Shown: positions 1 through 7,699 of the stretch, in pieces
Numbering within the stretch: the first letter of the stretch is position 1
Layout of the letters: every line of letters begins with the position of its first letter
NCBI RefSeq assembly: GCF_002327105.1
Contig: NZ_CP023406.1
Span: 2,914,001-2,978,000, forward strand
Source of the DNA: Luteimonas chenhongjianii
Lineage (GTDB): Bacteria > Pseudomonadota > Gammaproteobacteria > Xanthomonadales > Xanthomonadaceae
DNA: 64,000 nucleotides
Direction of reading: 5' to 3'
The notes under the pieces: generated by a model
What the model saw: the letters and a program-made list of their open reading frames with translations, nothing else
The model's database searches: none
Told to the model about the DNA's origin: nothing
Program-made: the position numbers and the translations under genes

Positions 1-170
1 GTCGCAACCCCCTGTCGATCGTCGTGCCCTGCCATCGCGTCATCGGTGCCGGCGGGCTGCTCACCGGCTTCGGGGGCGGACTTCCGACCAAGGCCTTCCT
101 GTTGTCACTGGAGGGTGCAAGGCCGCGCGACGACCTGTTTGCCGGCGGGGATGGCGACGCGCGCGATTGA
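1..170 (+). CDS. ogt: methylated-DNA--protein-cysteine methyltransferase, C-terminal part
   Basis: This is the 3' end of a gene that starts before the window; 56 codons are visible, reading from base 3. The fragment holds the family signature VVPCHRVIG, in which the Cys accepts the alkyl group from O6-alkylguanine, followed by the conserved [22 protein letters not shown] segment that forms the end of the active-site domain. The enzyme directly reverses O6-methylguanine damage in the cytoplasm in a suicide reaction. Whether it is a free Ogt or the C-terminal domain of an Ada-type fusion cannot be told because the N-terminus is missing. Confidence 0.9.
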   Translation, partial: RNPLSIVVPCHRVIGAGGLLTGFGGGLPTKAFLLSLEGARPRDDLFAGGDGDARD

Positions 171-268
171 TGGGCGGCAACCGTCCCTGCGGGTACGGGG
201 CGTCCCGTGGCCGCTTCGATACCCGCTGAAGCGTGTCGGGGCACGCCCGCATGCTGCCGGAGGCAGGG

Positions 269-1035
269 TCACATGCCGCGGAAGCGGTGCACGAAGGCCG
301 CACTGACCGGCAGCGACTCGCGATGCCCGCGAAGGCTGATCCGGGTCTTGCCGAACTCGTCGCGGCGCACGCGGTCGATCGACGACACGCGCACCAGGGT
401 GCCGCGATGCACCTGCCAGAAGGCGTCGGGATCGAGCCCGGCCAGCAGCTCCTTGACCGGCGTGCGGATCAGGGCCTCGCCGTCCGCGGTGACCACGCGG
501 ACATACTTGTCCTGGGCCTGGAAGAACAGCACCTCGTCGATGCCGATCATGCGCACGTGGTCGCCGACGCTCGCGCTGATCCAGCGGATCTGCCGCTCAC
601 CCTGCGGGCGCAGGCGTGCCTCGAGCTCGATCACCGCCTGCATGTCGTCGCGCGGCGCCTGCCGCAGGCGCGCCTGCAGGCGTTCGACCGCCAGCCCCAG
701 GCGCGCCGGCACGATGGGCTTGAGCAGGTAATCGACGGCGCCGGCCTCGAACGCGCGGATCGCGTATTCGTCGTAGGCCGTGGTGAACACGACCAGCCCC
801 CGCCGGCGACGACTGCACGCGCGACATCGAGCCCGCCGACGCCAGGCATGCGGATATCGAGGAAGGCGACCCGCGGCCGGTGTTCGGCGGTGGCCTGCAA
901 CGCGGCGATGCCGTCCTCGCATGCGGCCACGATGTCGAGCCCGGGCCAGGCGGTCTCGAGCATGGCGAGCAGCGCAGCACGTTGCGGCGCTTCATCTTCG
1001 GCGAGCAGCGCGGTGACGCAGGAGTTCGCGCTCAT
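269..1035 (-). pseudogene. LytTR-family response regulator, frameshifted
   Basis: The N-terminal receiver domain (start ATG at 1035, acidic pocket ED at 13-14, phospho-acceptor Asp about residue 60 in FLDIRMPG) lies in one frame. The rest of the receiver (LVVFTTAYDEYAIRAFEAG, DYLLKP) and the whole LytTR DNA-binding domain lie in another frame that ends at 269. The switch falls at a run of five C at 797-801; one extra base there restores a single protein of about 255 residues. It overlaps the stop of the sensor kinase gene, so the pair formed a LytS/LytTR two-component system. It may be a true inactivation, a programmed or phase-variable shift, or a sequencing error in the homopolymer. Confidence 0.85.
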
Positions 1036-2258
1036 CCGCCCTCCAGTGGCGTGCGCACTTCGGCGCGCGCGCCGCCGGTGACGGCGCCCGACAGCTGCAG
1101 GCTCGCCCGCGCGCCGTAGCGCGCCGCGAGTTGTTCGCGCACGTTGGCCAGCCCCATGCCGCCGCCGATGCCGGGCTGCAGGCCCGCGCCGTCATCGGTC
1201 ACGGCCACGCAGAGCTGGTCGGCCTCGCGCCACGCGCGCAGGCACACGTGGCCTGCGCCGGGCCTGGGTTCGATGCCGTGCTTGATCGCGTTCTCGACCA
1301 GGGTGATCAACAGCAGCGGCGGATAGGGCAGCGCGCGCAGCGAATCGTCGGCCTCGATCGTGTAGCGCAGGCGGTCGGCGGTGCGCAGGCGCATCACTTC
1401 CAGGTAGCGCGCACAGATGTCGAGCTGGTCACCGAGCGTCGCGCGCAGGCCGGCCTCGCCATCGCGCAGGCGCGGGATGGTCGTGCGCAGGTAGTCGACC
1501 AGTGCATCGAGCGTGGCTTCCGCGCGCGAGGCGTCCTGCCGCACCAGTGCACGCACCGAAGCCAGCGTGTTGAACAGGAAATGCGGCTCCACCTGGGCCT
1601 GCAGCGCCGCGAGCCGCAGCTCCGACTCGCGGCGCTGGGACTGTGCCTGCGCCAGTTCGCTGCGGTGGCGGCTCTCGGACAGGCGCCCCTGCTCGAGGAA
1701 GTACGCCCGCAACGCCGCCCCGCCACCCAGCAGGCCGTAGATCAGCCCGAGGGTAAGCAGCCTGATCACCACCGAGACCGCCTGCATCGCGGCGGTCCCC
1801 GCCTCGCGCCGCGCGGCGTCGATATCGATGACGCCCTTGCCCATCTCCGAGACCAGGAATTCGTTGATGCGCGCGCTGGCCCATGAATCCACCACCCAGG
1901 ACACGCCGATGCCGGTGCACAGCGCGATCACCACGCCCACGCGTTCCCGGGCCAGCGGCAGGCGCATGTGCCTGACCGCAGTGGCGAACGCGGGACCGGC
2001 GGTGGTGATCAGCAGGAAGCCGAAGAAGGTGTAGGCCGTCGCCGTCAGCGCGCCGCGCACGCTCGCCGGCGACAGCAAGGTGCCCAGCAGGGTCAGCAGC
2101 GAGAACACCGCGATCACGCTGCCGAACAGCAGGATCCGTCCACCGAGCCACGGCAGACTGAACACCGGATAGCGCCGGTAGCGGGTCCACAGCAGGTTTC
2201 CGCCGACGACGACACTGTCGGGCAAGGGCTGGTAGAGCGGCACCGTGGTCTCGGTCAC
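1032..2258 (-). CDS. LytS-type membrane sensor histidine kinase
   Basis: About 408 residues from a GTG start at 2258, chosen because the open frame upstream of it overlaps the preceding gene and is low-complexity Arg/Ser. Four hydrophobic segments fill the N-terminal half. They are followed by a coiled linker and the His_kinase signature EPHFLFNTLASVRALVRQD, whose His is the phosphorylated residue. The ATPase domain has the N-box LVENAIKHG and the glycine-rich boxes DDGAGL and GGGMGLANVREQL. The stop overlaps the ATG of the response regulator (positions 1032-1035), so the two are translationally coupled. Such kinases sense cell-envelope or peptide signals; the ligand here is unknown. Confidence 0.88.
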   Translation of the reverse strand: MTETTVPLYQPLPDSVVVGGNLLWTRYRRYPVFSLPWLGGRILLFGSVIAVFSLLTLLGTLLSPASVRGALTATAYTFFGFLLITTAGPAFATAVRHMRLPLARERVGVVIALCTGIGVSWVVDSWASARINEFLVSEMGKGVIDIDAARREAGTAAMQAVSVVIRLLTLGLIYGLLGGGAALRAYFLEQGRLSESRHRSELAQAQSQRRESELRLAALQAQVEPHFLFNTLASVRALVRQDASRAEATLDALVDYLRTTIPRLRDGEAGLRATLGDQLDICARYLEVMRLRTADRLRYTIEADDSLRALPYPPLLLITLVENAIKHGIEPRPGAGHVCLRAWREADQLCVAVTDDGAGLQPGIGGGMGLANVREQLAARYGARASLQLSGAVTGGARAEVRTPLEGG

Positions 2259-2268
2259 TGCGCGGCCT

Positions 2269-3924
2269 TCAGTCGCGCTCGCCGCGTGTGACCCGCCCGC
2301 CCTGGTGCAGGTCGAGCGCGATGACCGCGCCGGAAGCGTCGCGCTCGAAGCGCAGCTCGATGCCGTACGCAGGCGCTTCGAAGACATCCGCCTTCGACGG
2401 CGTGAGCGTGAAAGCACCCTGTCCGGTGGCCTGGGCCCGCAGCTCACCATCGGCCTGGTCGATCGTCAGCGCGAACCCCGGCGCCAGCGGATAGACACCC
2501 GCGTAATCCGACAGCGCCGCGACCGGCGTCGCCTCGGCCCGGCCTTGCGCGGGCTCCGCCGCCGCGCGCACCCGCGTTGCCGGCATGGCGCCGCCGCCCT
2601 GGTGCCAGACGAAGCTGTAGCTGCCGTCGGACGCACGCCTCGGCGACAGCAGGGCATCGAAACGCACGGGAAAGAAATCGCCGGCATCGTCGTAGGCAAG
2701 TTCGAAGACCGGCTGTCCCACCGGATGGATCGTCAGGCCATCGCCCTTGCGCGCGAGTTCCACCTGCAGGCCGGGGCCGAGTTGCCACGTGCCCACCAGC
2801 GCATCGACGAGCTCGGCCGGCGGCGTCGCCAGCCTGCGCGGCGGGCTGACCGGCATCGATGGCTCGAGCAGATGCGCGCCGAGTCCACCGAGTCCGCCGA
2901 GCGCGGTCAGCGCGGTATCCGACAGCACCACCACGCCGCGGCCCTGCGCCGGATCGAACCCCACCAGCGACGAGAAGCCGCCGGTACCACCTTCGTGCAT
3001 CAGCACCTGCCTTCCGGCCAGCGGCACGATCATCCAGTTCATCGCCATCGGCGGCTGCTGCGAAACCGGCTGCTGCGTGGCCCGCAATGACGCGAGCACG
3101 GGTCCGGCGTCGGCGCCGGGCGCCTGGCCGAGTTGCGCCTGCACGTAGCGCACCATGTCGTCGAGCGTGGCACGCACGCCCCCTACCCCGGCCATGTCGC
3201 CGGGAATGGTCCAGGCCGACGTCGCCTCGCCATTGGGCAGATGGCCCGCCGCCGCGCGCACATGCGACGGCGTTTGCGCGAGATGCGCCCCGGTCATCCC
3301 GAGCGGCGCGAACAGGCGCTCCTGCAGCAGGGTTTCCAGCGGCTGGCCGGCGCGGCGCGCGACCGCGTACGACAGCAGCATCGATGCGAAATTCGAATAT
3401 TCGAACTGCGATCCGGGCGCGCGCGACAGGGTCACGTCGCCGAGCGAAGCCAGCAACGCCTCCGGGGTCAGTGCGGCGTAAGGATCGGCGGCATCGGTGA
3501 CCTGCATCCTCGCCGGCAGCGCGGGCAGGCCCGAGGTATGGGTGACGACATGGCGCAGCAGGATCGGCTGGCCATCGAACGTCGGGACCGGCGTGCCCTC
3601 CGGCAGCAGGCTTGCAAGCGGATCATCGAGCGAGGCACGGCCCTGTCCGATCAGCTGGGCGAGCAGGGCGGCGGTCATGGTCTTGCTGACCGAGCCGATC
3701 TCGAACGCGCTGTCGGCGCCGATGCGCGGCGTTGCGGCGCCATCGGCGCAGCGGTAGGCGCGGGCCACGGCGTCGCGTTCGACCACCGCGACCGCGAAGC
3801 ACGCGCCGGTGCGGTCGCCTGCGAGGCGCCGGTCGACGGTCTCCGCGAGCGCGGCGTCGGTCATCGCGGATGCGCCGCCGCTCAAGGTGAGCAGCGCGGC
3901 GAGAGTCAGTGCGTTCGGCAACAT
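2269..3924 (-). CDS. serine hydrolase, beta-lactamase class C / AmpC-like penicillin-binding family
   Basis: 551 residues with a Sec signal peptide (cleavage likely after ASA near residue 21). The ATG at 3924 is preceded by a good AGGAGG, while the open frame continues far upstream without meaning. The nucleophile motif S-x-x-K is seen as SVSKTM, the second motif as Y-S-N (YSNFAS), and the third as HEGGT in place of KTG. The C-terminal 200 residues form a DUF3471-like domain common in this family. The enzyme is periplasmic; members act as beta-lactamases, D-aminopeptidases or esterases, and the substrate cannot be deduced. It lies 10 bases before the sensor kinase gene and may share its transcript. 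Confidence 0.85.
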   Translation of the reverse strand: MLPNALTLAALLTLSGGASAMTDAALAETVDRRLAGDRTGACFAVAVVERDAVARAYRCADGAATPRIGADSAFEIGSVSKTMTAALLAQLIGQGRASLDDPLASLLPEGTPVPTFDGQPILLRHVVTHTSGLPALPARMQVTDAADPYAALTPEALLASLGDVTLSRAPGSQFEYSNFASMLLSYAVARRAGQPLETLLQERLFAPLGMTGAHLAQTPSHVRAAAGHLPNGEATSAWTIPGDMAGVGGVRATLDDMVRYVQAQLGQAPGADAGPVLASLRATQQPVSQQPPMAMNWMIVPLAGRQVLMHEGGTGGFSSLVGFDPAQGRGVVVLSDTALTALGGLGGLGAHLLEPSMPVSPPRRLATPPAELVDALVGTWQLGPGLQVELARKGDGLTIHPVGQPVFELAYDDAGDFFPVRFDALLSPRRASDGSYSFVWHQGGGAMPATRVRAAAEPAQGRAEATPVAALSDYAGVYPLAPGFALTIDQADGELRAQATGQGAFTLTPSKADVFEAPAYGIELRFERDASGAVIALDLHQGGRVTRGERD

Positions 3925-4135
3925 GTCAGGGCCTCCTGTCTGGGATGTTGCCATGCTCTTCGCCCGGCATCGGGCGCGCCGGGGTTTGCGACGAACGCAT
4001 CGGATCGCACGACGGAATGCGCGCAGGCGGGATGCATGGCGGGAATCGTCCACGGGCATGGCGCGGATCGGGCTACACAACCGCGAGGTCCATCTGGCCG
4101 TGCGTGCGAACAGCGCCAGTGCGCCTGCCGCTGCG

Positions 4136-5383
4136 CTAGTCGGCCAGCAGCTTGCGCATCGCGTCGGCGTAGTCGCGCGCGGCGTCCTCGTGCAGCGCGT
4201 GCCGACCATCCGCAACGACCCGGCGGCCGCCCACGTGCACCTCGCGCACCAGCGGCCGGTTGCCGGAGAACACCCATCGGTCGAGCACGTCGTCTGCGGT
4301 TGCGCCAGCCAGCACCGGCGCCGCGGCATCGAGGACCACGGCGTCTTCGCGCGAGGTGAAGCCGGTCGAGGCGGCAGCGCTCGCCTGCACACCATCGAAT
4401 AGGGTTGCGCCCACGCTCGGCGTGGCGCTGCCAACGGCGATGTTGCGGCGTCGCGCGACCAGTCGCTGGCCGTACTCGAGCCAGCGCAGCTCCTCGACCG
4501 GCGACACCGAAATATGCGAATCCGAACCGATGCCCCAGGCGCCACCGGCATCGAGATACGCCCGCAGTGGAAACAGGCCGTCGCCGAGGTTGGCCTCGGT
4601 GGTCGGACAGATCGCGACGGTGGCGCCACTGCGGGCAATGCCTGCCACCTCGGCCGCGTCGAGATGGGTCGCATGCACCAGGGTCCAGCGCGCATCGACC
4701 GGCGCGTGGTCGAGCAGCCAGGCGACCGGTCGCGCGCCGCGCATGGCCGCGCATTCGTCGACTTCGGCGACCTGCTCGGCGATATGGATATGCACCCGGG
4801 CATCGGCGGGCAGAGCCGCAAGCACCGCCTGCATCGCCTCGGCCGGCACCGCGCGCAGGCTGTGCAGCGCGCAGCCGACGCGCAGGTGCTCGCCCTGGCG
4901 CGCGTGCAGGTCCTCGAACAGTTGCAGATAGCCATCGACCGCGTGGCCGAAGCGGCGCTGGCGCGCCCCGAGCGCACGGCCGTCGAAACCGCCTGCCATG
5001 TACAGGACCGGCAGCAGGGTCAGGCGGATTCCGGTGTCGTGCGCGGCCGCGATCAACGCATCCGCCATCGCGGTAGCGGGCGCATACGCGGCGCCGTCCG
5101 GCGCGTGGTGCAGATAATGGAATTCGCACACCGTGGTGTAGCCGGCCTCGAGCATCTCCACGTACAACTGCGTGGCCACTGCGCGCAGCAGGCCCGGATC
5201 GAAACGCGCCGCCATCCGGTACATCGTCTCGCGCCAGGTCCAGAAGGAATCCGCCGGATCGGTCTGCACTTCCGCCAGCCCCGCCATCGCCCGCTGGAAC
5301 GCGTGCGAATGCAGATTGGCGATCCCGGGCAGGCGCCAGCCTGCGGGCGTGCGCTGCACATGCGGCGTGTCGGCATCTCGCAT
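4136..5383 (-). CDS. hutF: formimidoylglutamate deiminase
   Basis: 415 residues of the amidohydrolase superfamily. The zinc motif NLHSHAFQ (His 25 and 27), the HIHIAEQ segment and GIGSDSHIS with the catalytic Asp are all present, and the segment FWTWRETMYR is typical of HutF. It converts N-formimidoyl-glutamate to N-formylglutamate plus ammonia in the five-step histidine degradation route. The N-terminus is short: only about 20 residues precede the first zinc motif, so most of the usual N-terminal beta-sandwich is missing. The gene is divergent from hutI. No hutH, hutU or hutG is found in the window. Confidence 0.9.
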   Translation of the reverse strand: MRDADTPHVQRTPAGWRLPGIANLHSHAFQRAMAGLAEVQTDPADSFWTWRETMYRMAARFDPGLLRAVATQLYVEMLEAGYTTVCEFHYLHHAPDGAAYAPATAMADALIAAAHDTGIRLTLLPVLYMAGGFDGRALGARQRRFGHAVDGYLQLFEDLHARQGEHLRVGCALHSLRAVPAEAMQAVLAALPADARVHIHIAEQVAEVDECAAMRGARPVAWLLDHAPVDARWTLVHATHLDAAEVAGIARSGATVAICPTTEANLGDGLFPLRAYLDAGGAWGIGSDSHISVSPVEELRWLEYGQRLVARRRNIAVGSATPSVGATLFDGVQASAAASTGFTSREDAVVLDAAAPVLAGATADDVLDRWVFSGNRPLVREVHVGGRRVVADGRHALHEDAARDYADAMRKLLAD

Positions 5384-5405
5384 CGGAAGGTTCCTCGGGC
5401 GGTGC

Positions 5406-5416
5406 GTTAGGCTAAC
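5406..5416. promoter_or_regulatory. 11-bp inverted repeat between divergent hutF and the hutI leader
   Basis: GTTAGGCTAAC is a perfect inverted repeat around one central base, lying 22 bases before hutF and 29 bases before the small ORF ahead of hutI. It could be a -10 region read in both directions or an operator. Ten of its bases recur upstream of kdsD (32833-32842). It does not resemble the known HutC operator. Confidence 0.3.
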
Positions 5417-5445
5417 CCGTCACTCCAAGCGCGCACAGGAAGCAG

Positions 5446-5652
5446 ATGCCGAACGCCATCCTCATCGCGGCCCCGGTCGTCCGTGCGGGGCTCACGCTGC
5501 CGGTGCTCGCGGCGGCCGCGCATCTCGACGCAAGACCGTCTGCGTCAGGCGCCAGCGGCTGGACGGTTGCGGGCGACCTGCCCGCCACCCGCACCGATCG
5601 CGTCGACAGCGGTGGACTTGCGGGTCTCAACGGAGGCGGCGATGGCAACTGA
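5446..5652 (+). CDS. possible small leader ORF of hutI
   Basis: A 68-codon frame with an ATG preceded by AGGAAG at a good distance. The third codon positions of its first half are almost all G or C, as in real genes of this genome. It ends 11 bases inside hutI, so its translation could be coupled to hutI. The product is Ala/Gly-rich with one hydrophobic stretch near residues 4-25 and matches no family I know. The second half has less typical codons. It may be a leader, a remnant or chance. Confidence 0.3.
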   Translation: MPNAILIAAPVVRAGLTLPVLAAAAHLDARPSASGASGWTVAGDLPATRTDRVDSGGLAGLNGGGDGN

Positions 5653-6862
5653 GCGCTGGGACGGCCTGCTGCTCGGCGCAACGCTCGCCACGCTGGCCGA
5701 CGACACCGGCTATGGCCTGATCGAAGACGGCGCGCTCGGCTGGCGTGACGGGGTGATCGCCTACGCCGGCCCGCGTGCCGGACTTCCGCAAGACATCGAG
5801 GCGCGCACCGACCTGGTCATCGAGACGGACGGCCTGGTCACCCCCGGCCTGATCGATTGCCACACCCACGTCGTGTTCGCAGGCAACCGTGCCGCGGAGT
5901 TCGAACAGCGCCTGCAGGGGGCCAGCTACGAGGAGATCGCACGCGCCGGCGGCGGCATCGTCTCGACGGTACGCGCCGTGCGCGCAGCCGACGAGGACAC
6001 CCTGCTCGCCCAGTCGCTGCCACGCGCGCGTGCCCTGGTGGCCGACGGCGCGACCACGCTGGAAATCAAATCCGGCTACGGCCTCGACTTCGACAACGAG
6101 CGCAAGATGCTGCGCGTCGCGCGCCGCATCGGCGAGCTGCTCGGCATCACCGTGCGTACCACGTTCCTCGGCGCCCATGCACTTCCGCCGGAATTCGCGG
6201 GGCGCAGCGACGACTACATCCAGGCGGTCTGCGGCTGGTTGCCGCGGCTGCACGACGAAGGCCTGGTCGATGCGGTGGATGCGTTCGCCGAGCGCATCGC
6301 CTTCAGCGCAGCGCAGACGCGGCGCGTGTTCGAAGTGGCGCACGCGCTGGGGCTTCCGGTGAAGCTGCACGCCGATCAGCTCAGCGATGGCGCGGGCGCG
6401 GCGCTGGTCGCCGAATTCGGCGGGCTTTCGGCAGACCACGTCGAATACACATCAGAAGCTGGCGTCGCCGCGATGGCGCGGGCCGGCACGGTCGCTGTCC
6501 TGCTGCCCGGCGCGTTCCATGTATTGCGCGAGACCACGCTGCCGCCGCTCGCTGCGTTCCGCCGCGCCGGCGTGCCGATGGCGATCGCGACCGACTGCAA
6601 CCCCGGCACCTCGCCGCTGCTCTCGCTACGGCAGGCCATGCAACTGGCCTGCACGCATTTCCGCCTCACCCCGGAGGACGCGCTGCGCGGCGCCACCGTG
6701 CACGCGGCGCAGGCGCTGGGACTCACCGATCGCGGGCGACTTTCCGTAGGCCAGCGCGCCGATTTCGCCTGCTGGAAACTGGCGCATCCGGCCGAACTCG
6801 CCTACTGGCTCGGCGGCCCGCTGCTGACGATGTCATTCGCCGGTGGCCAGCGGCTGGCCTGA
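5642..6862 (+). CDS. hutI: imidazolonepropionase
   Basis: 406 residues. The ATG at 5642 follows a GGAGGCGG ribosome site; the frame is open further upstream but the residues there are not family-like. The metal motif [16 protein letters not shown], the substrate-binding segment [30 protein letters not shown] and the metal-binding [10 protein letters not shown] are all present. The enzyme hydrolyses 4-imidazolone-5-propanoate to N-formimidoyl-glutamate, the substrate of the neighbouring divergent HutF. Length and domain order are normal for the family. A strong hairpin follows the stop. Confidence 0.95.
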   Translation: MATERWDGLLLGATLATLADDTGYGLIEDGALGWRDGVIAYAGPRAGLPQDIEARTDLVIETDGLVTPGLIDCHTHVVFAGNRAAEFEQRLQGASYEEIARAGGGIVSTVRAVRAADEDTLLAQSLPRARALVADGATTLEIKSGYGLDFDNERKMLRVARRIGELLGITVRTTFLGAHALPPEFAGRSDDYIQAVCGWLPRLHDEGLVDAVDAFAERIAFSAAQTRRVFEVAHALGLPVKLHADQLSDGAGAALVAEFGGLSADHVEYTSEAGVAAMARAGTVAVLLPGAFHVLRETTLPPLAAFRRAGVPMAIATDCNPGTSPLLSLRQAMQLACTHFRLTPEDALRGATVHAAQALGLTDRGRLSVGQRADFACWKLAHPAELAYWLGGPLLTMSFAGGQRLA

Positions 6863-6897
6863 ACCCGGCCGCGCCCGGGCGCCCGCTCCATAACGCG

Positions 6898-6921
6898 AAA
6901 GCCCCGCGGATGCGGGGCTTT
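6898..6921. terminator. bidirectional terminator between hutI and the bTHX gene
   Basis: AAAGCCCCGC, a GGAT loop, then GCGGGGCTTT form a perfect 10-bp stem with A-rich and T-rich ends. It lies 36 bases after the hutI stop and 25 bases beyond the stop of the convergent bTHX gene, so it can serve both. Confidence 0.85.
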
Positions 6922-6945
6922 CAATAGGCGCAGAGGCTGGAAGAC

Positions 6946-7128
6946 TCAGCCGGCCTTCTTGGCCACTGCCTTCTTCGCCGGCGCCTTGGCAACCGTCTTG
7001 CTGCCGGCCTTCTTCACGACCGGCGCGGTCGCGGTGCCCGTCGCCTTGACCAGACCCTTCGAACGGGAATTGCCGTAGCTTGAATTGTAGCGCTTGCCCT
7101 TGAGGGTCTTGCGGTCGCCCTTGCCCAT
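6946..7128 (-). CDS. 30S ribosomal protein bTHX with Lys/Ala-rich tail
   Basis: 60 residues beginning MGKGDRKTLKGKRYNSSYGNSR, which is the signature of the small basic protein Thx that sits in the head of the 30S subunit and binds 16S rRNA. The first 26 residues cover the known family core. After it comes a tail of about 35 residues made of Lys, Ala, Val and Thr in irregular AKK/KKA repeats, like the C-terminus of histone H1-like proteins. A purine-rich GGAGCACAGCA precedes the ATG. The tail might bind RNA or DNA without sequence preference; that is inference. Confidence 0.85.
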   Translation of the reverse strand: MGKGDRKTLKGKRYNSSYGNSRSKGLVKATGTATAPVVKKAGSKTVAKAPAKKAVAKKAG

Positions 7129-7232
7129 TGCTGTGCTCCTGGAATGCTGCGTGTTGATATGTTGGACGCAAGTGCACCGCTCCGGCGCACTGGACCGCGG
7201 ATTCTAGCACGTGGTCGGAACCGGTCTCCCGT

Positions 7233-7628
7233 TCAACCGACGCGGTGGGCGTGGGCCAGCCGCAGGTTCAGCAGATGCGCGCCGGCCAGCAGCAGCCCCC
7301 CGATCGTCATGACTAGTGCATGGCCGATGGTGTGGTCGTGCAACTGGCTGAACGATCCCGCCCAGACCAGCGCCAGGCCCGGCAGCAGCAGGGCCCATGC
7401 GCGGAACGCGCGATGGCGCCGCCATCCCAGCGTCAGCGTGGTCGCGCCGAGCAGGGTCGCGAACACGACGAAGGCCTGGTCCAGATCGATCCATCCCCCC
7501 AGATTCAGACCGAATGCCGGCAGTAGCGCCAGCAGGATCGGAAACAGCGCGCAATGGATCGCACACAGGAACGAGGCGGCGAACCCGACGCGGTCTGCGC
7601 GTCGAAGGGCGGAATCTTGGGCAGCCAT
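7233..7628 (-). CDS. MerC-domain membrane protein, probable zinc-regulated
   Basis: 131 residues with four hydrophobic helices. The first helix carries CAIHC (Cys 22, Cys 26), the metal-binding pattern of MerC-like proteins, and the C-terminus has HDHTIGH and LAHAHRVG as further possible metal ligands. An ATG at 7661 exists in frame but falls inside the TATAAT of its own likely promoter, so the ATG at 7628 is chosen. The gene is divergent from a zinc-type TonB receptor and shares a Zur-like operator with it. A role in zinc or other divalent-metal passage across the inner membrane is inferred from this setting; a mercury role is unlikely without other mer genes. Confidence 0.75.
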   Translation of the reverse strand: MAAQDSALRRADRVGFAASFLCAIHCALFPILLALLPAFGLNLGGWIDLDQAFVVFATLLGATTLTLGWRRHRAFRAWALLLPGLALVWAGSFSQLHDHTIGHALVMTIGGLLLAGAHLLNLRLAHAHRVG

Positions 7629-7654
7629 GTCTTCTGGGGGGTGCGGGGATTTGC

Positions 7655-7671
7655 GTGACATTATAACATTC
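7655..7671. promoter_or_regulatory. Zur-box-like operator over two divergent -10 regions
   Basis: GTGACATTATAACATTC matches 13 of 16 positions of the palindromic Zur core GTTATAATATAACATT. On the minus strand it contains TATAAT (7665-7660), giving a leader of about 25 bases to the MerC-like gene. On the plus strand it contains TATAAC (7662-7667), about 25 bases plus spacing before the receptor gene. Zur bound here would shut both promoters when zinc is plentiful. The zur gene itself lies 3 kb away. Confidence 0.65.
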
Positions 7672-7699
7672 GCTCCTCGTTCTCCAGTGTACTCCAGCC

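Noticed and set aside
2269..4977. A single 902-codon frame that joins the serine hydrolase to sequence antisense-framed in hutF
   Set aside because: The upstream 350 codons overlap hutF in another frame and are Arg/Ala/Cys-rich nonsense; the ATG at 3924 with AGGAGG and a signal peptide is the true start.
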